Assembly: GCA_016199025.1 (NCBI GenBank)
Contig: JACQHM010000054.1
Coordinates: 1-25,247, forward strand
Direction of reading: 5' to 3'
DNA: 25,247 nucleotides
Source: Candidatus Methylomirabilota bacterium
GTDB taxonomy: Bacteria > Methylomirabilota > Methylomirabilia > Methylomirabilales > JACQHM01
Made by a program: the position numbers and the translations under genes. The notes under the pieces were generated by a model. The model worked only from the letters and a program-made list of their open reading frames with translations, searched no databases and had not been told where the DNA came from. Shown piece by piece: positions 14,094 to 21,881 of this stretch. The stretch's first letter is position 1; the number at the start of each line of letters is the position of its first letter.

Positions 14094-15587
14094 TCAAATT
14101 CCAAGGGACACAAATTTGACGTCCAGGTACTCCTCTAGCCCGAAGTGGCCTCCCTCCCGTCCGAGGCCGCTCTGCTTCACCCCGCCGAAGGGGGCCTGGA
14201 CGGTCCCGGGGAAGGGATCGTTCACCCCGACGATCCCGTATTCGAGCCGTTCAGCGAAGCGGATGGCCCGGGAGAGATCCCGGGTGAAAAAGAAGGCTGC
14301 AAGACCATAGGGCATAGCATTCGCGAAGGAGAGGACCTCTTCCTCCGTCTTGAACGGGACGATGGGCACCACAGGACCGAAGGTCTCCTCGTGCATAATC
14401 CGCATCTCGTGAGTGACCTGGGTGAAGACCGTCGGCTCATGGTAGTATCCCTTCGCAAACTCCCCGTCCTCCCGACGCCCTCCGCCGCAGAGGAGCTTGG
14501 CCCCTTTGGAGAGGGCCTCTTGGATATGATGCTTCACCTTCAGGAAGCCCTGCTTGTCGATCAACGGGCCGACCTGCACGCTCTCATCCAAAGGGTTCCC
14601 CATCTTCAAACCCTTGACCAGCTCGACGAAGCATTGGGTGAAGGGCTCCAACACCGCCTCATGGACATAGATCCGGTTGATGCAGATGCAGGTCTGGCCA
14701 GCATTTCGAAACTTTGAGAGGAGGGCACCCTTGGCGGCAGCGTCCAGGTTGGCATCCTCGAAGACGATGAAGGGGGCATGACCGCCCAGCTCGAGGGTGA
14801 TCCGCTTGACCTGATCGGCCGCACCTCGCATGAGAAGCTTCCCCACCTCGACCGACCCGGTGAAGTTCAGCTTGCGGACCAGGGGGTTCTCCAGAAACTC
14901 CCTCCCGATCGCCTCCGGTTCGAAAGCCGTGACCAGGTTTGCGACCCCGGGCGGCAGCCCAGCCTCGTCGAGAAGCTCGAAGATGGCAATGGCGGAGAGA
15001 GGGGTCTGCTCTGCCGGCTTTACCACCACCGTGCAGCCCGCAGCGAGGGCCGGGGCAACAGGCCTGGTGATGCCGGCTGAGGGGAAGTTCCAGATGGTGA
15101 TGATCCCCGCCACACCGATGGGGCGCTTCAGAACGAGGAGACGCTTGTTCGGGAAGGAAGCCGGGATCATCTCGCCGTAAACCCTTTTCCCCTCCTCGGC
15201 GAACCATCCCAGGAAGTCGGCGGAGTAGAGGATCTCGCCTCGGGCCTCTGCAATCGGTTTACCTTCTTCCAGAGCGAGGAGCCGGGCCAAGTCCTCCCGG
15301 TGTTCGAGCATCAGGTCCCGGGCCTTGAAGAGGATGGCAGCCCGGTCTCTCGCGGGAAGATTAGCCCAGGCTGGGAAAGCCCGATGGGCTGCCTCGATGG
15401 CCCGACGGGTCTCTTCACGGTCGGCCCAGGGGACCTGGGCGATGATCTCGCCGGTGGCGGGGTTCTCGACCGGAAAGGTCCGCCCTGCATCGGCCTCAAC
15501 CCATCGGCCGTCAATGAACATCCACCAGGTTTTGACCTCCCCTCGTGAAACAATAGTCCGTACGCTCTCTATCGTCATATCCTGCAC
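14094..15587 (-). CDS. NAD(P)-dependent aldehyde dehydrogenase (succinate-semialdehyde dehydrogenase type)
   Basis: A 497-residue aldehyde dehydrogenase with catalytic C300 (NAGQTCICINR), general base E266 (LELGGHAPFIVFEDA), N167 (TIWNFPSAG) and the C-terminal PFGGVKQSGLGREGG. The overall pattern, including GEIIAQVPWADREE, EEGKPIAEARGEI and FTGSVEVGKLLM, is that of GabD-like succinate/glutarate-semialdehyde dehydrogenases, which oxidise an aldehyde to its acid using NAD(P)+. Close relatives act on other short semialdehydes, so the substrate is not certain. It starts 6 bases after the SRPBCC gene. An in-frame Met4 is an alternative start. Confidence 0.92.
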   Translation of the reverse strand: MQDMTIESVRTIVSRGEVKTWWMFIDGRWVEADAGRTFPVENPATGEIIAQVPWADREETRRAIEAAHRAFPAWANLPARDRAAILFKARDLMLEHREDLARLLALEEGKPIAEARGEILYSADFLGWFAEEGKRVYGEMIPASFPNKRLLVLKRPIGVAGIITIWNFPSAGITRPVAPALAAGCTVVVKPAEQTPLSAIAIFELLDEAGLPPGVANLVTAFEPEAIGREFLENPLVRKLNFTGSVEVGKLLMRGAADQVKRITLELGGHAPFIVFEDANLDAAAKGALLSKFRNAGQTCICINRIYVHEAVLEPFTQCFVELVKGLKMGNPLDESVQVGPLIDKQGFLKVKHHIQEALSKGAKLLCGGGRREDGEFAKGYYHEPTVFTQVTHEMRIMHEETFGPVVPIVPFKTEEEVLSFANAMPYGLAAFFFTRDLSRAIRFAERLEYGIVGVNDPFPGTVQAPFGGVKQSGLGREGGHFGLEEYLDVKFVSLGI

Positions 15588-15593
15588 TGCGGA

Positions 15594-15989
15594 CTACGAG
15601 GATTCCAGAAGCTCCTTCAGGATGGCCAGCTCCTTTCTTACATTGCCAACGAGGGCCTCGAACTGCCCAGGAGGGGCGTTTGGAGGCTCGAATTGGGTGA
15701 AGATGTAGACGACGCCGTCCTCATTTCTCAAGAGGCGGGAAGGAGAGGAACGATATTTCCCTCCGCTCCCAAAGTAAAAATCGATCACACCGCTTTCTGG
15801 ATCAGCTTTCACGAAGAGGTCCAGCTCCCCCCCGGGGGTCTGGACCTTGTAGACCTCGCCAACCTTTAAGGAAGGGGCGAGGGCGAAATCCACCGTCCAC
15901 AGATGGAGGTTCTCGGGATTGGCGATGAAGTTGAAGGCCTTGTCGAAGGAGGCCTGGAAGGAGACACTTAAGGTTTCCGACCGTTGCAT
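15594..15989 (-). CDS. SRPBCC (START/Bet v1-fold) family protein
   Basis: A 131-residue protein with the SRPBCC pattern: an N-terminal strand (SETLSVSFQASFDKAFNFIANPENLHLW split over 4-31), a central antiparallel sheet (VYKVQTPGGELDLFV, VIDFYFG) and a long C-terminal helix (FEALVGNVRKELAILKELLESS in two parts). The fold makes a cavity that binds hydrophobic ligands such as lipids, polyketides or aromatics. It has no signal peptide and is probably cytoplasmic. It starts with a good GGAGGC upstream and is followed 6 bases later by the aldehyde dehydrogenase, hinting that it carries or senses a substrate of the same pathway. No enzymatic motif is visible. Confidence 0.8.
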   Translation of the reverse strand: MQRSETLSVSFQASFDKAFNFIANPENLHLWTVDFALAPSLKVGEVYKVQTPGGELDLFVKADPESGVIDFYFGSGGKYRSSPSRLLRNEDGVVYIFTQFEPPNAPPGQFEALVGNVRKELAILKELLESS

Positions 15990-16011
15990 GGGAGCCTCCT
16001 TGGCCGCTCAC

Positions 16012-16062
16012 GTACCCCCTCACCCCAGTCCTCTCACGCGAGGGGAGAGGGGGAGGTGGCGA
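16012..16062. repeat. GC-rich palindromic repeat (copy 3)
   Basis: CCCCCTCACCCCAG leads to CCTCTC and, after ACGCGAG, returns as GGGGAGAGGGGGAGG, an imperfect dyad of the CCCTCACCC...GAGAGGG type. It fills most of the 78-base gap between the NMT1-like gene and the SRPBCC gene. Such elements are common short intergenic repeats and may act on mRNA stability or as partial terminators inside an operon. Confidence 0.65.
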
Positions 16063-16067
16063 GAGCC

Positions 16068-17009
16068 TTAGGAGAAGATCATAAGGGTTCCAGGCGGGAT
16101 GTGATCGACCCCCAACACTTCTTTTCCCCCGACCTTGAGGAGCTCATCAAAGAGGTGGTGGATCCCCCGGATGGTCTCGTCATCCCAGTCGGTCATGACC
16201 ATGTCCCGCCACCCATCCCTGATGGCGTGGACCAGCCTCCGATCAGCCCCTTCCATCATCTTCTCGCTGAGTTCTTCCCAGATCTGATCATTGGCCTTCA
16301 TAAACTCGGCTACATCGCGGAAGGCCCCGATGAAACCTCGGAGGAGATCCTGGTGCTTCTCGATCACCTCCTCTCTGGTGACGAAGGCTGAGATCGGGAT
16401 CTTCTTCTTCGTCCCGGCGAGATCCTGTACGAGGTCCACCATGTCAATGACCTTCCTGTAGCGTCCTGTCAACAGGAACGAAGGCACATACTGCCAGAAA
16501 AGGAGGGCACCGTCCACGTCCCCCTTTTCCAAGGCGTGGTTCAGCCTCGACTTGGAGAGGGCCTCGACAGCCGTTGCCTCCTCTTGCGGATCGAAGCCGT
16601 AGAGCTTCCGACAGGCAGCCCGGGTGATCACCCAGTTCTTGTCCTGGACCCGTACGACACCGATCCGCTTGCCTCGGATATCTGGAAGGTGGGTCATCGG
16701 GGAGCTGTTCGGGACAACAAGGCTCCCGATGGTTTGGCCGTAGGGGAAGAAGGAAGTGATCGGCTTCCCGTGGGCCCGTTCCCGGGCGATGGAGATCCAA
16801 TCGATGTCGATCAGGTCCGCCTCCCCCTTCTGGAGGGCCAGCTCGACGGACTCCAACGCCTGCTGGACCTGATCCACCGCATATTTAATCTCCAACCTGA
16901 AGCCGTGCTTTCGGTCCAGGCCGAGCTTCTGAATCGTGTACATGACGAATCGGGGCGTCCCTGTGGTCTCGAAGGCTCCTTTGAGGATCTTCTCCTTTTG
17001 TTCTGTCAT
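16068..17009 (-). CDS. NMT1/TauA-like periplasmic-binding-fold protein without signal peptide
   Basis: A 313-residue paralogue of the protein at 6928-7902. Shared landmarks are LGLDRKHG, DLIDIDWISIAR, FFPYGQTIGSL, GKRIGVVR, KNWVITRAACRKLYGFDPQ and IPPGT. The N-terminus MTEQKEKILKGAFET is hydrophilic, so a cytoplasmic location is likely. The ATG overlaps the stop of the flavoprotein gene as ATGA, which fixes the start; a longer in-frame upstream extension lies wholly inside that gene. No nearby permease of its class exists. Pairing with a flavoprotein here and with a UbiU-like gene in the other operon suggests that this protein type is a standard component of redox modules in this organism. 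Confidence 0.87.
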   Translation of the reverse strand: MTEQKEKILKGAFETTGTPRFVMYTIQKLGLDRKHGFRLEIKYAVDQVQQALESVELALQKGEADLIDIDWISIARERAHGKPITSFFPYGQTIGSLVVPNSSPMTHLPDIRGKRIGVVRVQDKNWVITRAACRKLYGFDPQEEATAVEALSKSRLNHALEKGDVDGALLFWQYVPSFLLTGRYRKVIDMVDLVQDLAGTKKKIPISAFVTREEVIEKHQDLLRGFIGAFRDVAEFMKANDQIWEELSEKMMEGADRRLVHAIRDGWRDMVMTDWDDETIRGIHHLFDELLKVGGKEVLGVDHIPPGTLMIFS

Positions 17010-18652
17010 GTCTTCCTCACATCCTTGGGCTTGAAGGTCACTTCCATCTCTTCGCCGTGCATCCTGACCTCGACGCTTCCAAGCCACCGCTTGTCCTGGG
17101 AGGGATAGTCTTCTCGGTAATGGGGCCCGCGGCTTTCTTCCCGCATAAGGGCCGACGCCGTGACCGCAGAAGCGACGAGGCACATCCCTTGAAGGGTCAG
17201 ATGATGAAGCCATTCCTTCGGGTTTTGGATGGCACATCCCTCGAGAAGAGACCGGCAGGCCTGGATCTCTTCCTTCACCTTCTTTAAGGAGGCGGCGGAT
17301 CTAAAGAGACCGACGTGCTCCCACATGATCTGGCGGAGTCGAGTCTCCACTTCTTGGTGGGAGATGTCCCCTGATCTCCGACGGAGGTCCAAAGGAGGGG
17401 GTATGGGAGGAGGGATCGACCTCCTGGCCTTCGCGTGAAGAGCCGCCTCCCGGCCGGTTAAGGCCCCTGAGACTTGCGTGTGGGCGACGGAGTTCCCGCC
17501 GAAACGCTTCGCCCCGTGCACCCCTCCGATAGCCTCTCCTGCGGCGTAAAGGCCAGGAATCTCGGTTTTCCCTCTGGTCCCCGCCTTGATCCCTCCGGTG
17601 AATAGGTTCGCCCGGACTCCAACGATCATCAGGTCCTTTCGAGGGTCGATTCCATGCTGGAGGAGGGCGTTGAACAAAAAGGGGTACCGATCCTGCCAGA
17701 CCTCCATGGGGATCGCCGTCGCGTCCAAAGAGACCCCCCCATCAATGCCCCGTCCCTCTTCGACCTCCCTGAACAAAAGCCGGGGCATCTCCTCTCGGAA
17801 CGAAGCCTCCTCCCCTAAAGGGTTATGGGCGAGGATGAACCGTTCGCCTGAGGCGTTCCTCAAGATCCCCCCAAAGCTGAAGAGGTCAGGGGGGAGGTTC
17901 GTCTCCAGGGCCTTGGGGTGGAGAAGCCGACAGGGGTTAAATTCAACGAACTCCATGTCCTTTACGGTCATCCCGACGTCCAGGGCAAGGCTATAGGAGT
18001 CTCCCGTCAAGTCTGGGCTGTTCGAGGTCACAGCATAGAGCCATCCGGCTCCACCGGTGGCAAGGATCACGGCCTTGGCCTGGAAAAACACAGCCTCGCC
18101 CGTCGTAGCATCGAACCCAAAAGCCCCCCACACTTCCCCCTCGTCCATGAAAAGCTTCACGATGGGGAGGTGATCGATGATCGTGACCCCTAAGCGGCGG
18201 GCCTGTTCGGCCAAGGGCCTGGTCAGAGAGGAGCCACGGGTCGAAAACTCGTACCCGGTATAATCGGGCTCGATACCGGACGGGAGGATTGCTTCGTCGC
18301 CTCGGCCTAGGAGGAAGCCTCCTTTCTTCGTGTGAAGCTTTACCCCTAGGGCTTCGAGGGCCATGATCTCCTCCCCCGCGTGGGTGACCAGCTCTTCGAC
18401 CAGGGCTTCATCATTCAGAAACTTCCCAACGGCCATCGTATCCTTGAAGTGGATCTCCACAGCCTCGGGCGGATCCGTGGGGAGGGTGGCGATCATGGAG
18501 CAGCCGGCGTACATGGTGCTGCCACTTCGTCCGGCCTCCCCCTTGCAGACCAGGACCACATCCTCTACGATCCTCTTCGCCTCAATGGCGGTTCGGAGGC
18601 CGGTCCCCCCTCCGCCGACGATCAAGACATCGCAGGGCGTAAGCGTCCGCAT
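17006..18652 (-). CDS. Fumarate reductase / succinate dehydrogenase / L-aspartate oxidase-like flavoprotein
   Basis: A 548-residue FAD enzyme. The Rossmann motif GGGGTGLR (13-20), the flavin-linked RSGSTMYAGC segment, TRGSSLTRPL (138-147), ILATGGAGWLYAVTSNSP (196-213) and VHGAKRFGGNS match the FrdA/SdhA/NadB family, and the C-terminal helical domain has ESRGPHYREDYP. The usual QFHPT active-site stretch reads EFNPCR (237-242), so the dicarboxylate-binding histidine is replaced by asparagine and the substrate probably differs. No iron-sulfur FrdB/SdhB partner lies in the window. The start is the ATG at 18652 (AAAGG upstream); an extension to 18787 would cross a repeat. It overlaps the next gene by 4 bases. 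Confidence 0.9.
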   Translation of the reverse strand: MRTLTPCDVLIVGGGGTGLRTAIEAKRIVEDVVLVCKGEAGRSGSTMYAGCSMIATLPTDPPEAVEIHFKDTMAVGKFLNDEALVEELVTHAGEEIMALEALGVKLHTKKGGFLLGRGDEAILPSGIEPDYTGYEFSTRGSSLTRPLAEQARRLGVTIIDHLPIVKLFMDEGEVWGAFGFDATTGEAVFFQAKAVILATGGAGWLYAVTSNSPDLTGDSYSLALDVGMTVKDMEFVEFNPCRLLHPKALETNLPPDLFSFGGILRNASGERFILAHNPLGEEASFREEMPRLLFREVEEGRGIDGGVSLDATAIPMEVWQDRYPFLFNALLQHGIDPRKDLMIVGVRANLFTGGIKAGTRGKTEIPGLYAAGEAIGGVHGAKRFGGNSVAHTQVSGALTGREAALHAKARRSIPPPIPPPLDLRRRSGDISHQEVETRLRQIMWEHVGLFRSAASLKKVKEEIQACRSLLEGCAIQNPKEWLHHLTLQGMCLVASAVTASALMREESRGPHYREDYPSQDKRWLGSVEVRMHGEEMEVTFKPKDVRKT

Positions 18653-18699
18653 CGTACCTTTCTCAGCGCGTGAGGGTTGATCCTCTTTACCCGCCACAG

Positions 18700-18775
18700 C
18701 AGGGGGGAGTAGCCGCCCCTTGGCCGAGCGTAGCGAGGCTCGGCTTTGCCGAGAGCGGCGTTGAGGGGGGATGGA
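18700..18775. repeat. Palindromic GAGCGTAGCGAGGCTCGG-type repeat in the gap
   Basis: The 138-base gap between the flavoprotein and the dihydroxyphthalate-decarboxylase-like gene holds GCCGAGC ... GCTCGGC arms and, overlapping them, CTCGGC-TTT-GCCGAG, so two alternative hairpins can form. It differs in sequence from the other palindromes in the window and looks like a separate dispersed intergenic repeat family. No T-run follows, so it need not stop transcription. Confidence 0.55.
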
Positions 18776-18790
18776 ATCCCCCTTCAAAGG

Positions 18791-19753
18791 TCAGTCGAGG
18801 GCGTTCGGGGCGAACAGCTCCTCTGGGGAGAGTTTTCGATCGACCAAATGCTGCTCGTAGAGGTAGTGGATGTAGGTTTCGATGACGTGGCGGTTGACCT
18901 TCAAGCCGTAAGGCCAGAAGTCCTGCCCCATCTCCTTCCAGAGGTTATCCATGTAAGAATCGAGCCACGGGACGGTATATTTCAGGGCCTCCATGGTCTC
19001 CTTCAGATCCTGGTAGCAGACCTCTTTTGCCTTGACGAAGGCCCGGTAGAGGCTGCTCGCGACCCATGGATATTGTTCGTAGACGGACTCCTTGATGACG
19101 ATCATGTGGAGGATCGGGAAGATGCCTGTCCGCCTATAATACTCGAGTTCTACCTCCCTGGGGTTGGCAAAGAGCCGTTTCACGTGAGGGTGTTGGTCTC
19201 TGAACTTCGGCGGGACCCGGGGGGCGATCAAGGCATCGATCTCTCCATCCTCCAACCGATCGGGTAACATCTTCCCTGGGGGGAAGAGGGTGACCTTTAT
19301 CTCCTTGGGGAGGTCCAAGCCGACCTCGGCCCGCGCTGTATACCAATCGATGGCTTTAAGATCGACGCCGTAGTCCTGCTTGAGGATCCCTCGGGCCCAC
19401 ACGGCGATGGACATTTGGTACTGGCCGGAGGCGACCCGTTTCCCCTCCAGGTCCTTGGGCTTCTCGATCCCCGATTTGGTATTGACAAAGATGCCCCCAT
19501 GGGGAAAGACCCGGGCCAAGAAGACGGGGATGGCGATGTATGGTGCCTCTCCCTTGGCCTGAAGCATCGTGTAGGTGGCCAAGGTCATCTCCGAGGCGTC
19601 GAATTCCTGAAAGCGGACCATGGGCCACACGGAATCATCGGGTGTATACGGCAAGATGTTCAGGTCGATGCCCGCTGGCTCGACGACTTTTAACATAAGG
19701 GGTTTCACCCGATCGTAGTCCAAGCAGGCCAGGGTCAGCCTGAGTTTTGCCAT
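18791..19753 (-). CDS. 4,5-dihydroxyphthalate decarboxylase-like (periplasmic-binding fold) protein
   Basis: A 320-residue protein that resembles Pht5-type 4,5-dihydroxyphthalate decarboxylase, an enzyme family built on the NMT1-like binding fold. It starts MAKLRLTLACLDYDRVKPL and has FDASEMTLATYTML, AIPVFLARVFPHGGIFVNTKSGI, DLEGKRVASGQYQMSIAVWARGIL (in parts) and IDALIAPRVPP. No signal peptide is present, consistent with a cytoplasmic enzyme rather than a transport receptor. The family also holds many uncharacterised members, so decarboxylation of a phthalate-like acid is only a suggestion. GGAAGGAGAAGAGGC precedes the ATG. It follows a luciferase-like gene by 21 bases. Confidence 0.82.
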   Translation of the reverse strand: MAKLRLTLACLDYDRVKPLMLKVVEPAGIDLNILPYTPDDSVWPMVRFQEFDASEMTLATYTMLQAKGEAPYIAIPVFLARVFPHGGIFVNTKSGIEKPKDLEGKRVASGQYQMSIAVWARGILKQDYGVDLKAIDWYTARAEVGLDLPKEIKVTLFPPGKMLPDRLEDGEIDALIAPRVPPKFRDQHPHVKRLFANPREVELEYYRRTGIFPILHMIVIKESVYEQYPWVASSLYRAFVKAKEVCYQDLKETMEALKYTVPWLDSYMDNLWKEMGQDFWPYGLKVNRHVIETYIHYLYEQHLVDRKLSPEELFAPNALD

Positions 19754-19774
19754 GCCTCTTCTCCTTCCTCGCCG

Positions 19775-20803
19775 TTACGCGGCAGAGATCAGCTCCTTCC
19801 TAGAAGCCCCCTTGAAGGACGGCATCACAAATTTGGCAAACCGTTCCATAGACTTAAGGCACAGGGCATGGTCCATGGTGACGTAGTTCAAAGTGCAGAG
19901 GAGATACTTCAGGCCGATCTCCCGCTCAAGTTCCTTGATCTTGGCGATGCAGGTGTCGGGAGAACCGAAGATGCAGAAGTCGTTGAGGAATCGATCGAAG
20001 CTCAAATTTCCCTCGCCATACCTCTGGCAGAGGGCCGCTTTCAGATCCGGGGCTTTCTCGTTGATGAAGGCCATGAAGGGACCTTCCATCTCTTCCCAGG
20101 CTTTCCGGTCCGTCTCGCCGACGTAGAGGAACCGGTTCACTGGGAGCGCCACCCTGGTCCCGTTGTGCCCGGCTTCCTTGTAGGTCTGCCAGTAGAGGTC
20201 ATGAGTCCTCTTCAGATCGGGGAGCCGCTGGATCGCCCCAACGAAGATGGGGTATCCTCGCCCGGCAGCATACCGGATCGTTTCTGGCGAGATGGCGACG
20301 ACATAAATGGGCGGATGAGGCTTCTGCAGCGGTTTCGGATGAACGGACACCTCGGGGATCTTGTAGTACTTCCCATCATAGGAGAACCGGTCGGTGATCC
20401 AGGCCTTCAGGATGACCTCCAGGGCCTCCTGGAACCGCCCCCTGGTCTCCTCTAAAGGGGCGTGGAAGGCGTGGTGGAATTCCTCGTCCAGACCGGCCCT
20501 CGTCACCCCGAGGTCGAGCCTCCCCCCGCTCAAGATGTCCAGCGTTGCGGCATCTTCGGCGACATGGATCGGATGATCTAAGGGGAGGATCTTTGCCGCG
20601 GTCCCGATCCTGATCCGGGAGGTCTTGGCAGCAATGGCCGCAGCAACACTAAATGGGGAAGGGTAGAGGAGGTCGCTATGATGGAAGTGCCGCTCCCCCA
20701 GCCAGACCCCATCAAAGGAAAGCTCCTCGGCATACTGGATCTGATCCAGGATGTCTCGGTAGGTCCCGGTCCGCGTTCCCATCACGAACGTGCCAACCTT
20801 CAT
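19775..20803 (-). CDS. LLM-class (luciferase-like) flavin-dependent oxidoreductase, copy 2
   Basis: A 342-residue bacterial-luciferase-family barrel. Typical stretches are YAEELSFDGVWLGERHFH, KTSRIRIGTAAKILPLDHPIHVAED (in parts), LSGGRLDLGVTRAG, RGRFQEALEVILKAW, and QKPHPPIYVVAISPE. Family members use FMN or coenzyme F420 as cosubstrate for monooxygenation or reduction. Which one applies here cannot be told from the sequence, and no flavin reductase or F420 gene is nearby. A C-terminal part is cysteine-containing (DFCIFGSPDTCIAK, YLLCTLNY). It is a paralogue of the next upstream gene (20846-21853), 42 bases away, so a heterodimer like LuxAB is possible. Confidence 0.9.
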   Translation of the reverse strand: MKVGTFVMGTRTGTYRDILDQIQYAEELSFDGVWLGERHFHHSDLLYPSPFSVAAAIAAKTSRIRIGTAAKILPLDHPIHVAEDAATLDILSGGRLDLGVTRAGLDEEFHHAFHAPLEETRGRFQEALEVILKAWITDRFSYDGKYYKIPEVSVHPKPLQKPHPPIYVVAISPETIRYAAGRGYPIFVGAIQRLPDLKRTHDLYWQTYKEAGHNGTRVALPVNRFLYVGETDRKAWEEMEGPFMAFINEKAPDLKAALCQRYGEGNLSFDRFLNDFCIFGSPDTCIAKIKELEREIGLKYLLCTLNYVTMDHALCLKSMERFAKFVMPSFKGASRKELISAA

Positions 20804-20845
20804 CGATGCCCCCTTCTCGAAGAGTATTGGGAAGAGCGGCCCCGT

Positions 20846-21853
20846 TTAGCAACCATTCTCAAAATGGGGCATCACGTATTTCACGAACCGCTCCATAGAC
20901 CTCCGGCACTTGGCGTGGTCAATGGTGTAGTAGTTGAAGGTGCAAATCAGGGACCGGAGGTCGATCTCCTTCTTCAGCTTCTCCAGCCGCGCGATGCAGT
21001 AATCGGGATCGCCGAAGATGCAGACCTCGTTGAAGAGGAGGTCATAGGTGATCTCTCCCTGGGGGAGGAAGAGGAAGTCCCTGATGACCGAGGCCCCTCG
21101 GTGGATGAAGATAGTAAGCGCCTCCTTCGTCTCCTCGACGGCCTGTTCATTGGTCTCAGCCACGTAGAGGAACCGGTTCACCGGGAGCACCACGTCCTCT
21201 CGTTTGTACCCGGCCTCTTCGAGGGCCTTGGAGTAGTGCTCCTGAGTTTCCCTGACGACGGAGATGGTCTGAGCGGCAGCAAGGATTAAGGGAAAACCAC
21301 GGGTTGACCCGAAGGTCAGGGTCTGGGGGCTGATGCCGACGAGGTAGATGGGCGGATGGGGTTTTTGAATCGGTTTCGGGTAGACCGACACTTCGGGGGT
21401 CTTGTAGTACTGCCCATTGTAGGAGAACCGCTCTTTGGTCCAAGCCTGGAGGAGAATGTCGAGGGCCTCCTCGAAGCGACCCCGGCTCTGCTCGGTCGTG
21501 ACACCAAAGGCCAGTTGGTAAAGGTCGTTCTCACCCACCCGGGCGATTCCTAGATCCAGACGTCCGTTGCTGATGACATCAACGGTAGAGCTGTCTTCGG
21601 CGATATGGATGGGGTGATCCAGCGGGAGGATTCGGGAAGCGATGCCGATCCTGATGCGCTCCGTCCTGCCCGCGATGTACGCCGCTGCCACGAGAGGGGA
21701 CGAGAAGAAATTCCGTCCCTGGTGGTCAGGGTGGAAGTGGCGCTCGCGGAGCCACACGGTATCAAAGCCGGCCTCTTCGGCGTATTCGACCTGACTCAAC
21801 AGGTCCTCATAACTCGCGGAACCAGACCCGGTTGCATAGAATCCAAATTTCAT
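20846..21853 (-). CDS. LLM-class (luciferase-like) flavin-dependent oxidoreductase, copy 1
   Basis: A 335-residue luciferase-like protein. It contains YAEEAGFDTVWLRERHFHPDHQG, RIRIGIASRILPLDHPIHIAED (in parts), ISNGRLDLGIARVG, RGRFEEALDILLQAW and QKPHPPIYLVGISPQ. The barrel order and length match the paralogue that follows it. AAGGAG lies seven bases before the ATG. It comes 28 bases after the creatininase-family gene in the sigma-54-linked block. Two LLM copies beside a creatininase-family enzyme and a decarboxylase-like protein suggest catabolism of a small organic compound, possibly oxygen-dependent, but the substrate is unknown. Confidence 0.9.
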   Translation of the reverse strand: MKFGFYATGSGSASYEDLLSQVEYAEEAGFDTVWLRERHFHPDHQGRNFFSSPLVAAAYIAGRTERIRIGIASRILPLDHPIHIAEDSSTVDVISNGRLDLGIARVGENDLYQLAFGVTTEQSRGRFEEALDILLQAWTKERFSYNGQYYKTPEVSVYPKPIQKPHPPIYLVGISPQTLTFGSTRGFPLILAAAQTISVVRETQEHYSKALEEAGYKREDVVLPVNRFLYVAETNEQAVEETKEALTIFIHRGASVIRDFLFLPQGEITYDLLFNEVCIFGDPDYCIARLEKLKKEIDLRSLICTFNYYTIDHAKCRRSMERFVKYVMPHFENGC

Positions 21854-21881
21854 GGATGTTCTCCTTTTTCGTTCTTCGCCC

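Noticed and set aside
16068..17237. Longer N-terminal form of the NMT1-like protein
   Set aside because: The extra residues lie entirely inside the flavoprotein gene, look like out-of-frame translation, and the ATGA overlap at 17006-17009 gives a natural start.
18652..18787. N-terminal extension of the flavoprotein
   Set aside because: It would cross the palindromic repeat and lacks family similarity; the FAD motif begins immediately after the chosen ATG.
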